Shown here one piece after another: positions 7,860 through 16,617 of a stretch of 64,000 bases of DNA. This DNA comes from CAITWD01 sp963727285 (GTDB lineage Bacteria > Actinomycetota > Thermoleophilia > Miltoncostaeales > Miltoncostaeaceae): assembly GCA_963727285.1 (NCBI GenBank), contig CAVSFF010000009.1, positions 868,001 through 932,000 on the forward strand. The letters run 5' to 3'. Numbering within the stretch: position 1 is the first letter of the stretch; each line of letters starts with the position of its first letter. A model generated the notes under the pieces. It saw only the letters and a list, made by a program, of their open reading frames with translations, had not been told where the DNA came from and did not search any database. The position numbers and the translations under genes were made by a program.

Positions 7860-8711
7860 TCAGTCCGGGGCGCCCGCCGGGTAGGACCCCAGGTCGACCA
7901 CGTGGGCGAGGCCCTGCTCTTCGATCGCCTGGATCGCCGCAGCCACCGACAGGTCGCGGTCCTGGCTGCCTTCGATGTCGATGAAAAACAGGTAGCGCCC
8001 CAGACCGGTCTTGGCCGGGCGGCTCTCGAGCTTGGTCAGGTTGACCGCCCGTAGGGCGAACTCCTGCAGGATCGACAAGAGGGCACCCGGCCGATCCCGC
8101 GTGAGCATGCAGATGATCGACGTCCGGAACCGTCCGGGCCCGGTGGCGTCGACGGCTTCGGTGCCGATCAGGACGAACCTGGTGCTGTTGCTGGGATTGT
8201 CTTCGATATCCGCGGCGAGCACTTCGGCGTCGTAGATGTCGGCGGCCCGCAGCGGACCGATCGCCGCCCAGGGTTCGTCGGGATTCGCGCAGACGATGCG
8301 GACGGCCTCGGAGTTCGAGGTCGCCGCGATGATCTCGACATCGGGCAGGTTGGCGCGCAGGAAGTGACTGCACTGGGCGGGGACCATCGGATGGGTGATC
8401 ACCCGCTCGATCTGTGCGATGCCCACCCCCTTGCAGGCGATCAGGTGCTGCCGGATGGGATGAATCGCCTCGGCGCGGATCACAAGTCCCTGCGGTCCGA
8501 AGGCGAGCTGGTCGAGGGTGGCCGGGACGGATCCCTCGATCGAGTTCTCCATCGGAACGAGGGCCTCGGGCACCTCGCCCGACGCCACGGCATCGAAACA
8601 GTCGGGAACGGTCGCGTACGGGACGCCCTCGACGCCCGACCCGGGTCCGAACAGCGTCAGGAGCGCCTCCTCGGTGAACGTCCCCGGGGGTCCGAGGTAT
8701 CCCACCTTCAT
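7860..8711 (-). CDS. pheA: Prephenate dehydratase
   Basis: Converts prephenate to phenylpyruvate in phenylalanine synthesis. The 283 residues hold the periplasmic-binding-like catalytic domain (KVGYLGPPGTFTEEAL, VPMENSIEGSV, CSHFLR, TSNSEAVR, STRFVLIG with the catalytic Thr-Arg-Phe). A C-terminal ACT domain follows (TSIICMLTRDRPGALLSILQEFA, NLTKLESRPAK) that binds Phe for feedback inhibition. No chorismate mutase domain is present. ATG 8711 overlaps the stop of the upstream DUF4446 gene by four bases, so the two are translationally coupled. Confidence 0.95.
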   Translation of the reverse strand: MKVGYLGPPGTFTEEALLTLFGPGSGVEGVPYATVPDCFDAVASGEVPEALVPMENSIEGSVPATLDQLAFGPQGLVIRAEAIHPIRQHLIACKGVGIAQIERVITHPMVPAQCSHFLRANLPDVEIIAATSNSEAVRIVCANPDEPWAAIGPLRAADIYDAEVLAADIEDNPSNSTRFVLIGTEAVDATGPGRFRTSIICMLTRDRPGALLSILQEFALRAVNLTKLESRPAKTGLGRYLFFIDIEGSQDRDLSVAAAIQAIEEQGLAHVVDLGSYPAGAPD

Positions 8712-9214
8712 TCCGCAACCTCCCCAACGCTGCCCGTGGCGAGGGCGATGGCCGCGATTTCCTCCGGCGAGAGGCGCTGATCGGAGGCACCGGCGGCGAC
8801 CTCCTTGACGTACATGCGGGCGTGATCCCGGGCATGCAGGCACGTCATCACGCTGCCCGTGCCCGACGCATCCAGGAGTGCGATGGACCACGACTGCTGT
8901 CCGCCCATGTCGCCGTAGGCGTCATAGCGAACGACGCCGTTGACACGCAGACACCGCGCGATCTCCTCACTGGAACTGGCCGCAAGTGCGTCGACGCGGT
9001 CCGAGAGGGCACGGATGGCATCATCGACGGCCTGGACGTCCCGCCGCAGGGTGGCGTGAAGATCGACGAGGCTGCCGGACGAGCCGTCCGGCAGGAGCAC
9101 CGTCTGCGCAGCGCGGACCTTGCGCAACCGGACCCACAGCATGATCGTAAGCACGATGGCGATCAGGCCGGGGATGCAGGCCGCGGCCAGGCCGGTGATG
9201 ACGGTCGAACTCAC
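8708..9214 (-). CDS. DUF4446 family membrane protein
   Basis: 168 residues from the GTG at 9214 (GAGG eight bases upstream). One N-terminal membrane helix (LAAACIPGLIAIVLTIMLWV) is followed by a basic, helical segment (RAAQTVLLPDGSSGSLVDLH, DDAIRALSDRVDALAA). A domain with RYDAYGDMGGQQSWSIALLD then follows, the conserved core of DUF4446. The function is unknown. It lies between the CARDB-like gene (10 bp upstream) and pheA (4-bp overlap), so the three form one operon. Confidence 0.85.
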   Translation of the reverse strand: MSSTVITGLAAACIPGLIAIVLTIMLWVRLRKVRAAQTVLLPDGSSGSLVDLHATLRRDVQAVDDAIRALSDRVDALAASSSEEIARCLRVNGVVRYDAYGDMGGQQSWSIALLDASGTGSVMTCLHARDHARMYVKEVAAGASDQRLSPEEIAAIALATGSVGEVAE

Positions 9215-9224
9215 GGGCAGGACC

Positions 9225-10643
9225 TCAGTTGAACGTGACCGTGATCGGGTAGTCGGCGGCGTTGTTGGCGATGTTCTGCTCGCCCGCGACCGTCGCCACC
9301 TGGACGTGCAACACGCCAAGCGTTCCGAGCTTGACGGCGCTCGCCTGCGGTCCCGGCACGCTGACGACGACCTGCTGGCCGGGATTGAAGGTCCGGATCG
9401 TCGTCGACTGGACGTCGACCGGTGCGCCGGAGTAGCTCAGCGTGGTGCTGACCTTGATGTTGTTCTCCACAAACGATCCGCCGTTCTGGACCGTCACGGC
9501 CCAGTGGAGGTTGCTCGACTCGGGAATCGTCTCGGAAATACCCGGCGTCAGCGTGATCGCGCCCGGCTCGGCGACGACCGACACCAGGCTCAGCCCATGC
9601 GGAGCACCCTGTCCGGAGGCCTCCGAACCGACGTGGCGCATCGAGGTCACCAGTCGCGCGGCATTCCCGGCGAGCACGTACGCCTGGTCCGCCCCGGGCA
9701 GGAACACCACCGAGCTCGTGCTGGGCACGGACACGCCGGTGATCGATTCGTTGCGCAGCGCCTGTGCGGTCTCGCCGAGGTAGGAGTCCTGGACGATCAC
9801 ATCCGACGCCAGGAACCGCTGCATCGAGTTCGCCACCGACGATGCGGCGGCCGTCCCGGAGCTCGAGTGCACGATCGCATCGAGGTTGGCGGCGAGGGCT
9901 CCGAGCGCGTTCTGCCGGTACTGGAGCGCCAGGACGAGCGCGCGGTTGGCGTCGACCACTCCCGAGGGAGCGTCGAGCCCCTTGGCCTGCTGGGTCTGGA
10001 CGGCCGCGTTGGCCACCAGCGCGTTCAGGTCGGCCTTCAGCTGGGACGATGACTGGCCCGTCGAGTTCTCCATCGTATGGACGAGCTTCGGACCCAGCGC
10101 GGCGGACGCCTCGGCGATCTTCCCGGATTGGGTGACGTACGAGGTGTACCCGTCAACCAGGCGATTGCGTTCGTAGCTGCGCACAATAAGCACGATGATC
10201 GCGACCACAACGACGGCGAGCGCCACCCCGAGCAGCAGCCGTACGCGCGGATTCGAAAACGGCGACTCGGACGAGGCGGGCCGTCGGCTGCGGCCCGACG
10301 GGCCGTCGCCACCGCGTCGACGGGCCGCACCGCGCATGCGCGCCGTCCGCGACCCTGCGGCGCCCGGGCCGGCGGCTCCGGCATCGGGGGACGCCACGTC
10401 CTCGTCATCGCGAGCGATCTCGTCGAATCCGAAGTCGTCAAGCTCCGGCTTGGGAGCCTCGACCTCGTCGCGGTTGTTCCGCTCGAGCTCGGCAAAGAAC
10501 TCGTCGTGTGAGGAAAAGTCCTCGCCGGCCATGAAGTCGGGCTTCGCCGACGCCGGCTCCTCCGATGGGGGAACCGGGGCACGCCCGGTATCGCCGGTGT
10601 CGTCGTGCTGCCCTGGCGAGGGCGTCTCGTCCGAATCGGCCAC
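9225..10643 (-). CDS. Membrane-anchored protein with CARDB-like C-terminal domain
   Basis: 472 residues. An acidic, disordered cytoplasmic N-terminus (residues 1-130, with an Arg-rich patch near 100-125) precedes one membrane helix (about 133-155, LLLGVALAVVVVAIIVLIV). A helical extracytoplasmic domain of about 200 residues follows. The last 100 residues form a beta-sandwich like CARDB domains (LHWAVTVQNGGSFVENNIKV, FNPGQQVVVSVPG, NNAADYPITV). GTG 10643 has GGGAG upstream. It heads the operon with DUF4446 and pheA. Topology suggests a cell-surface or envelope-sensing part; the function is unknown. Confidence 0.75.
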   Translation of the reverse strand: MADSDETPSPGQHDDTGDTGRAPVPPSEEPASAKPDFMAGEDFSSHDEFFAELERNNRDEVEAPKPELDDFGFDEIARDDEDVASPDAGAAGPGAAGSRTARMRGAARRRGGDGPSGRSRRPASSESPFSNPRVRLLLGVALAVVVVAIIVLIVRSYERNRLVDGYTSYVTQSGKIAEASAALGPKLVHTMENSTGQSSSQLKADLNALVANAAVQTQQAKGLDAPSGVVDANRALVLALQYRQNALGALAANLDAIVHSSSGTAAASSVANSMQRFLASDVIVQDSYLGETAQALRNESITGVSVPSTSSVVFLPGADQAYVLAGNAARLVTSMRHVGSEASGQGAPHGLSLVSVVAEPGAITLTPGISETIPESSNLHWAVTVQNGGSFVENNIKVSTTLSYSGAPVDVQSTTIRTFNPGQQVVVSVPGPQASAVKLGTLGVLHVQVATVAGEQNIANNAADYPITVTFN

Positions 10644-10700
10644 GGCCTACGACTCCCGACGGCGTGCTGTTGAAGAGCCCGTCACTGCTAGTTGATGAGG

Positions 10701-10783
10701 TGGGCGAGGGGGGACTCGAACCCCCACGCTCTAGGAGCACTAGACCCTGAACCTAGCGTGTCTACCAATTCCACCACTCGCCC
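10701..10783 (-). tRNA. tRNA-Leu (anticodon CAG)
   Basis: Minus strand. The acceptor GGGCGAG (10783-10777) pairs with CTCGCCC (10708-10702), and the discriminator is A at 10701. The anticodon stem CTAGG/TCTAG holds loop TTCAGGG, anticodon CAG. A long variable arm and the 83-nt length are as expected for a class II tRNA. The T loop GTTCGAGTC is intact. CCA is not encoded. Confidence 0.95.
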
Positions 10784-10888
10784 ACGCGGTCCTGTCGACC
10801 GGACCGGGGAACCCTACCACGGCCATACCGCCCGGCAAGACGGCGCGCCGGCAGGGACCCTTTTGCCAGCGGCGAACTCGTTAGCCTG

Positions 10889-12541
10889 ATGGGACCCGGC
10901 CGCCCGGATATCGCGCTGGGCCGGTACCGGCTCGGCGACCTCTTGGGGAGGGGTGCGACGTCTGCCGTCTACCGCGCCGAGGACGTCCACTCGGGACGCA
11001 CGGTCGCCGTCAAGACGATCCCCGCCTCGCCCGAACTGCTGTCCCGCATCGAGGTCGAGATTCGCGCCGCCCAGCGGCTCGAGCATCCGAACATCGTGCG
11101 CCTGCTCGACTGGGGACGCGCGAACGGACTCGTGTACCTGGTCTGGGAGCTCGTCGACGGCCCGTCGCTCGGACGTGCATGCCGGGAGCGGCGCCCGACG
11201 GCCGGGTGGGCGACACAGCGGATGATCGAGGTTCTCGCGGCGCTCGACCACGCGCACGGCCGCGGGATCGTCCACCGCGACGTCAAGCCCGAGAACATCC
11301 TGATCGGGCCCAGCGGGCGGGCGCGACTGGCCGACTTCGGCGTCGCGCGCCTGACCGACCATTCGACGATGACCTCGGCGGGGTCGCTCGTCGGGACGAT
11401 CGCCTACATGTCGCCCGAACAGGCCCGCGCCCAGGCCGCCGGCCCGCCGAGCGACATCTACTCCGCCGCGGTCGTGCTCTACGAGCTGTTGGCCGGTGCC
11501 AATCCGCTCGTCGGCGGGTCGGCCGCGGAAACCGCGCGCCGCGCCGCGCTCGGCGCGATCCCGCCGATCTCCGATATCCGCCCGGACCTGCCGCCGAGCC
11601 TTGCCGACGCCGTGATGTCCGGACTCGCCCGCGACCCCGCGGCACGCCCGACCGCGCACGATCTGCGCCACGAGCTCGACATGGCCGTCAACGGCGCGCG
11701 CGAGCACGTCCAGCGCCAGCAGCGGCTCCGCAAGGTGCGCGAACCGGCCCTCTCGATGGCCGCCACCGGGGCGGCGGCAGCGTGCGTGATCGCCGGTCTG
11801 GGGCATCTTCAGCCGCTCGAGATCGCCGTCGGCGCGGTTGCGGCCGGCGCGATTGCGCTGCGGTGGCCCCGCCTCGGGGCCACCGTCGTCGCGGTTGCCG
11901 CCGTCGCGCTGATCGCACGGGTCAGCGTCGGGGCCGCGGTCCTCGGCGGCCTGGGCTTCGCGGCCATCATCGCCAGCGGCTGGCAGTGGCCCCGCCGGCT
12001 CGGGATGCCGCTGGTGGGCATCGCGGCCGCGTTCGTCGGCCTGCTGCCGCTCGCGTGCATCCTCTGCGCCGGGATCCGGTCCACCAGGGAGCGCATCTGG
12101 GCGGCGATCTGCGGCGTCGCGCTTACCTTCGGATGGCAGCTGTGGACCGGTCGCCCCCTGTTGCTCGGACCCGCCGCACCGCATCCGGCCAGCCAGGTCC
12201 TCGCCGGGATTCGGGATCCGGCCGCGGTCATTTCCCGCGTCGAGGTGCTCCTGAACGGATCGTGGTGGCTGGTCACCGGCGGCGCCGGCCTCGTGGCCGC
12301 CTGCCTGACGGCACCGCTGGTGCTGCGCGCGCGGCCGGGCGGGCAGCGGGTTGCCGTCTGCATCGGGTGGGCCGCCGCTCTCGCGGGGGTGGCGATGGTG
12401 GGTCTGCCGGACCCGACCGTTGGCCTGGCCGCCGTCGCGCCCTCGGCTATCCTGATCGCCGTGTGGGCATTTCGTCCCTGGCGTACCCTCGCGCGAATGG
12501 GTACCGAACCCCGGTCCGCTACCCTGCGTGGACCGATCTGA
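10889..12541 (+). CDS. Ser/Thr protein kinase with polytopic C-terminal membrane domain
   Basis: 550 residues. The kinase domain spans about residues 10-270: Gly-loop GRGATSAVY, catalytic Lys42 (AVKTI), HRDVKPEN near 130, DFG near 150, and MSPEQ with VLYELLAG in the C lobe. Residues from about 290 hold eight or more hydrophobic helices instead of the usual single helix plus sensor domain. It heads the fhaA-fhaB-pstP-rodA-pbpA-pknB cluster and its TGA overlaps the fhaA ATG by one base. By analogy with mycobacterial PknA/PknB it should phosphorylate cell-wall and division proteins, with the multi-helix part sensing the membrane. The missing extracellular domain is notable. Confidence 0.9.
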   Translation: MGPGRPDIALGRYRLGDLLGRGATSAVYRAEDVHSGRTVAVKTIPASPELLSRIEVEIRAAQRLEHPNIVRLLDWGRANGLVYLVWELVDGPSLGRACRERRPTAGWATQRMIEVLAALDHAHGRGIVHRDVKPENILIGPSGRARLADFGVARLTDHSTMTSAGSLVGTIAYMSPEQARAQAAGPPSDIYSAAVVLYELLAGANPLVGGSAAETARRAALGAIPPISDIRPDLPPSLADAVMSGLARDPAARPTAHDLRHELDMAVNGAREHVQRQQRLRKVREPALSMAATGAAAACVIAGLGHLQPLEIAVGAVAAGAIALRWPRLGATVVAVAAVALIARVSVGAAVLGGLGFAAIIASGWQWPRRLGMPLVGIAAAFVGLLPLACILCAGIRSTRERIWAAICGVALTFGWQLWTGRPLLLGPAAPHPASQVLAGIRDPAAVISRVEVLLNGSWWLVTGGAGLVAACLTAPLVLRARPGGQRVAVCIGWAAALAGVAMVGLPDPTVGLAAVAPSAILIAVWAFRPWRTLARMGTEPRSATLRGPI

Positions 12542-13401
12542 TGAGTGTCTTCCGTCGCATAGAGCAGTCCCTGGAAACGACCTTCGACAGGAGTTTCCGC
12601 AGGGCCTTCAAGTCCCAGCTGCAGCCCGTGGAGCTGGCACGCAAGCTTGCCCGGGAAATGGACCTCCACAAGACGATCTCGGTCGCCAAGGTCTACGTCC
12701 CGAACGAGTACACGGTCCATCTCTCGCCACGCGACCATGAGAGCTTCGCAAGCTACGAGACCACGCTGACCCACGAGCTCGCGACCTATCTCGAGGCGCA
12801 TGCGCGTGGCAATGGGTTTTCGCTGGTCGCCTCGCCGACGGTGGCCCTCGCGACCGAAGACGACCTGCGGGCGGGCGAGTTCGGGATCAGCTGCCGCATG
12901 GCCGATCCGCCGCCGGCCGCCGAGACGCCGGCCGCGCCCGCGGCCGACATCCCCGTACCCGGCAGCGCCCCGTCGCCGCTGCCCGACGACGGGCTCGGCG
13001 CCGTGCCCACGCCGGTCGCAGTTCCTCCCGCCGCGCCCGTTGCCTCGGCCAACGCCGCGCTCGCAGGCGTCAGCGGGACGCAGGTCATCTCCGCTTCGGA
13101 CGCGCAGGAGATGGGCCTTCATCCCGAGACGATGGCCCTGATCGTCAACGGGGAACGCATCCCGTTGACCAAGCGCGAGACCACGATCGGGCGCAGCCGC
13201 GAACGCGACGTCGTGGTCGCCGACCCGAACGTCAGCCGCGCCCACTGCGAGATCCGACACGTCGGCTACGACTATGTGCTCTACGACCTCAATTCGACGA
13301 ACGGCGTAACTGTCAACGGTCGTCCGGTCACGCGCGTCGCGCTGACCAACGGCGACGTCATCATGGTGGGGGCTACCGAGCTACGCGTCGAGGTGTCCTG
13401 A
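12541..13401 (+). CDS. fhaA: FHA-domain protein FhaA (DUF3662 plus FHA)
   Basis: 286 residues. The N-terminal DUF3662 domain (MSVFRRIEQSLETTFDRSF to about residue 118, with LARKLAREMD and KVYVPNEYTVHLS) is the mycobacterial FhaA N-terminus. A Pro/Ala-rich linker covers about 120-180. The C-terminal FHA domain (TTIGRSRERDVVVADPNVSR, AHCEI, NSTNGVTVNG) binds phosphothreonine. FhaA binds phosphorylated partners such as the MviN pseudokinase and restrains peptidoglycan synthesis in mycobacteria; that role is inferred here from the gene order. ATG 12541 overlaps the kinase TGA. Confidence 0.93.
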   Translation: MSVFRRIEQSLETTFDRSFRRAFKSQLQPVELARKLAREMDLHKTISVAKVYVPNEYTVHLSPRDHESFASYETTLTHELATYLEAHARGNGFSLVASPTVALATEDDLRAGEFGISCRMADPPPAAETPAAPAADIPVPGSAPSPLPDDGLGAVPTPVAVPPAAPVASANAALAGVSGTQVISASDAQEMGLHPETMALIVNGERIPLTKRETTIGRSRERDVVVADPNVSRAHCEIRHVGYDYVLYDLNSTNGVTVNGRPVTRVALTNGDVIMVGATELRVEVS

Positions 13402-13429
13402 TGCCCGGACCCGAGACGGGGACGAGCGC

Positions 13430-14062
13430 ATGACCAGCACACAACTCCTGATCACCCAAGCGGCCATCTTGGTCCTCCTGTTCGGGATCGTGATCTGGGT
13501 CATTCGCTCCTCCGCCCGCCAGATCCGGAACGCCACACCTCCTCCGGTCACGCTCGATGACCCGGTCGACGTCCGCCCCGCTCCGCCCCTCGTCCACGTG
13601 CCACCGCCAGCCGCCCCGGGCACACCGCCCGTCCCCGCCGTCCCGAATCCCGCACCCGTCGCCGTCGCCGCTCCCGTACCGATCGTGCTCGGCGACCAGG
13701 AACACACCGAATCCGAGGTAGATGAGATGGCCCGCGAACGCGCCAGCTTCGATTTCGACGACGCCAACCTGCAGCCGCGCCTGGTGATCGAGTCCGGCCC
13801 CGGGCTCACGGCGGGCACCGTGCTCCCGCTCGAGGGCGGCCTGTCGATCGGACGCGCGCCCAACAACGGGCTGCCGGTCGACGACTCGTTCATGTCGCAC
13901 ATGCATGCGCGGGTCATGCGGCGCGGATCGTTCTTCTACGTCGAGGACCTCGGCTCCACCAACGGCACCTTCGTCAACGACCAGCGCATTACCGGAGACG
14001 CCCAGCTGCGCGTCCGTGACCAGATCCGCCTCGGCGAGACGGTCCTCCGGTACGAGGAGTGA
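13430..14062 (+). CDS. fhaB: Membrane-anchored FHA-domain protein FhaB
   Basis: 210 residues. A membrane helix covers residues 7-27 (LITQAAILVLLFGIVIWVIR), a Pro-rich linker follows to about residue 95, and an FHA domain occupies residues 120-210 (LSIGRAPNNGLPVDD, SHMHARV, GSTNGTFVN). This matches actinobacterial FhaB/FipA, which docks to phosphorylated PBPA and FtsZ in M. tuberculosis. It sits 28 bp after fhaA and 3 bp before the phosphatase. It probably links the kinase signal to the division machinery. Confidence 0.92.
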   Translation: MTSTQLLITQAAILVLLFGIVIWVIRSSARQIRNATPPPVTLDDPVDVRPAPPLVHVPPPAAPGTPPVPAVPNPAPVAVAAPVPIVLGDQEHTESEVDEMARERASFDFDDANLQPRLVIESGPGLTAGTVLPLEGGLSIGRAPNNGLPVDDSFMSHMHARVMRRGSFFYVEDLGSTNGTFVNDQRITGDAQLRVRDQIRLGETVLRYEE

Positions 14063-14065
14063 TCG

Positions 14066-15271
14066 TTGGCGACCGCGCCGCTGCATGTCGTCGAGCTCGC
14101 TCGGCAGTCGGATACGGGGCGCGTCCGCGACCACAACGAGGACCGCGCCTACGCGCATGACGAGCTGGTCGCCGTCGCGGACGGCATGGGTGGTGCTGCC
14201 GCCGGTGAGGTCGCCGCGCAGCTGGCGATCCGCGCGATCCGGCAGCTCACCGGCCCGATCGACCGCGACAACCTCCGCGCGGCGCTCCTGTCGGCCAACG
14301 ATGCCATCCGCCGCACCGCCCAGAGCGACCCGTCCAAGGTGGGGATGGGGACGACCATGACCGCAGTCGCGGTCGACGACGGAACCGCGCAGATCGTCCA
14401 CGTCGGCGATTCCCGGGCGTACCTGTGGCGCGACGGGTCCCTGCGACAGCTCACCGACGACCACTCGGTCGTCGGTGAGATGGTCCGTCGCGGCACGCTG
14501 ACCGCCGACGAGGCACTCCACCACCCGCACCGGAACGTGATCACCCGCGCGCTCGGCGCCGAGCCTGAGGTCGAGGTCGACGCGACGACCGAGACGCTCG
14601 AGCCGGACGACGTGCTGCTGGTCTGCAGCGACGGTCTCTACACCGAGGTCGACAACGCCGGAATCGCGGGCGTGCTGGCGGGTGCGAGTTCGATCGACGA
14701 GGCCGCACGGACGCTCGTCGACCGCGCGAACGCGGCCGGCGGCGCGGACAACGTCACCGTCGTGCTGGCGCGGATCGGATACGGCCCGCGGGTCGGGACG
14801 GTCCGCACAGACGGCAGCGGCGGCACCACCCAGGAGCACCCGGTGCTCGACGTCCCACCGGCGCCGGCAGTCGGCATCGGCGCGCGGGTGCTGGAACCGG
14901 CCAGCTCCTCCCGGCGACGGATCTCGCGCAACGGATTGCTCGTCGGCGCAGCGGTCCTGGTCGTGCTGCTGATGGTCGGCGGCGCGTGGTGGGCCGTGCT
15001 GCGCAGCTTCACGATCCAGACCTCCGGCGGCACGGTGTGGGTCGATCAGGGCATCAAACTCGGCCCCGTCGATCTGACCGCCCCGTGGCAGGACACGGGC
15101 GTGCCCGCGGACACGGTCCGCGCCGGACAGAACGCCCAGCAGCTCGGCAGCGTGGGCGGCGAGGGCGCAACGGTCCGATCCGCGGTCGCGATCGTGTGGG
15201 CCGACGGCATGCCCCAGCAGGTCCCCGCACTCAAAGCCGCCCCGGCAGCCCACGCAAAGACCGGGGGCTGA
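14066..15271 (+). CDS. pstP: PP2C-type Ser/Thr protein phosphatase
   Basis: 401 residues. The PPM catalytic domain (about 8-240) shows all core motifs: DTGRVRDHNEDR, VADGMGG, GTTMTAV, HVGDSRAYL, LVCSDGLY and GGADNVTVVL, with the metal-binding Asp residues present. A membrane helix follows near 292-314 and then an extracytoplasmic tail of about 85 residues. It should reverse the action of the PknB-type kinases in this cluster. The TTG start at 14066 follows GAGGAG. The gene overlaps the ftsW/rodA ATG by one base. Confidence 0.94.
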   Translation: MATAPLHVVELARQSDTGRVRDHNEDRAYAHDELVAVADGMGGAAAGEVAAQLAIRAIRQLTGPIDRDNLRAALLSANDAIRRTAQSDPSKVGMGTTMTAVAVDDGTAQIVHVGDSRAYLWRDGSLRQLTDDHSVVGEMVRRGTLTADEALHHPHRNVITRALGAEPEVEVDATTETLEPDDVLLVCSDGLYTEVDNAGIAGVLAGASSIDEAARTLVDRANAAGGADNVTVVLARIGYGPRVGTVRTDGSGGTTQEHPVLDVPPAPAVGIGARVLEPASSSRRRISRNGLLVGAAVLVVLLMVGGAWWAVLRSFTIQTSGGTVWVDQGIKLGPVDLTAPWQDTGVPADTVRAGQNAQQLGSVGGEGATVRSAVAIVWADGMPQQVPALKAAPAAHAKTGG

Positions 15272-16617
15272 TGTCACCCCGTACCCGTGAGCTCGGCCTG
15301 CTCGTCCCGGCCGCCGCCGTCGCCCTGCTCGGCGCCGCGAGCGTCGCCAACGCCGAGTCACGCAGCCTCGAAGCCGGACCGATCGCCGTCATCGGCGTTA
15401 TCGCCGGCCTGTTCGTGCTGATGCACATCGCGCTGCGGTTGCGCGCGCCACAGGCCGACCCCTATCTGTTGCCGATCGTCGCGACGATCACCGCCATCGG
15501 CATGGTGACGCTCTATCGGATCAATCCCGTCCTCGCGCGCGAGCAGGTGCTGTGGCTCGGTGTCGCGACCGCGGTCTTCGTCGGCACGCTCGCGTTCATC
15601 CCGGACCACCACGTCCTCGAGCAGTACCGCTACATCTTCGGCCTCTCGGCCGTCGCGCTGCTCTTGGCGACGGTCGTGTTCGGGACCGACATCTCCGGGG
15701 CCAAACTCTGGATCCGGCTGCCCGGCGGGCAGACGGTGCAGCCGAGCGAGCTCACGAAGATCCTGCTGGTGGTGTTCCTGGCGGGGTACCTGCGCGACAA
15801 GCGCGAGCTGCTGGCGATCCCGACGCGGCGCGTCCTCGGCATGTCGGTGCCCCCGATGGTCGTCCTTGGCCCGATGCTCGTCATCATGGGCACCTGCCTG
15901 GCGGTGCTGGGACTGCTCAACGACTTCGGGACCCCGCTGCTGTATTTCGGGGTGTTCGTGGCGATGCTGTATGTCGCGTCGGGCCGCGTCGGCTACGTCG
16001 TGGCGGCCTTCGGACTGTTCCTCGTCGGCGCCGTCGCCATCTGGGCGGTCGTCCCGCACGTCCAGGCCCGGGTCGATACCTGGCTTCACCCGTTTTCCGA
16101 CGCGCAGGGTGCCGGATATCAGTTGGTGCAATCGACCTACGCGCTCTCGAACGCCGGCCTAGTCGGGCCGGGGTGGGGCCAGGGATTCCTCCTGGGCGAC
16201 CGCGGCCATTATGTCGTGCCGGTACTGGACACCGACTTCATCTTCACGGCGTACGCCGCGGAGCTCGGATTCCTCGGCGCTGTGGCGCTGCTGTGCCTGT
16301 TCATCGTGCTGGTCGCCCGCGGGTTCACGATCGCCGCCCAGGCGCCGGACGGGTTTTCGAAGCTCCTCGCCGTCGGACTCGCCACGACGATCGGTGTGCA
16401 GGCATTTGTGATTGTCGGCGGCATCGTCCGCGTGATTCCGCTCACCGGCGTCACGTTGCCGTTCATGAGCTACGGCGGCTCGAGCGTGGTCACCAACTTC
16501 GCGATCGTCGGACTCTTGGCAGTCGTCAGCCACCGCTCCCGGGTGCCGTACCGTCCTCGTGTGCCACGCAAGGTGCGCCGCGACGCCGCCCTGGCGGCGG
16601 GGGGCATCGGTGAATAG
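15271..16617 (+). CDS. FtsW/RodA/SpoVE (SEDS) peptidoglycan polymerase
   Basis: 448 residues with about ten to twelve membrane helices. SEDS glycosyltransferases polymerise lipid II together with a class B PBP. Family signatures are visible: DISGAKLWIRLPGGQTVQPS, the essential loop LNDFGTPLLY, GPGWGQGFL and the C-terminal PLTGVTLPFMSYGGSSV. The ATG at 15271 overlaps the pstP stop; longer starts run into pstP and are shadows. In mycobacteria the gene at this position is rodA, and its partner pbpA follows here with an 8-bp overlap. I cannot decide between FtsW and RodA naming from sequence alone. Confidence 0.93.
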   Translation: MSPRTRELGLLVPAAAVALLGAASVANAESRSLEAGPIAVIGVIAGLFVLMHIALRLRAPQADPYLLPIVATITAIGMVTLYRINPVLAREQVLWLGVATAVFVGTLAFIPDHHVLEQYRYIFGLSAVALLLATVVFGTDISGAKLWIRLPGGQTVQPSELTKILLVVFLAGYLRDKRELLAIPTRRVLGMSVPPMVVLGPMLVIMGTCLAVLGLLNDFGTPLLYFGVFVAMLYVASGRVGYVVAAFGLFLVGAVAIWAVVPHVQARVDTWLHPFSDAQGAGYQLVQSTYALSNAGLVGPGWGQGFLLGDRGHYVVPVLDTDFIFTAYAAELGFLGAVALLCLFIVLVARGFTIAAQAPDGFSKLLAVGLATTIGVQAFVIVGGIVRVIPLTGVTLPFMSYGGSSVVTNFAIVGLLAVVSHRSRVPYRPRVPRKVRRDAALAAGGIGE

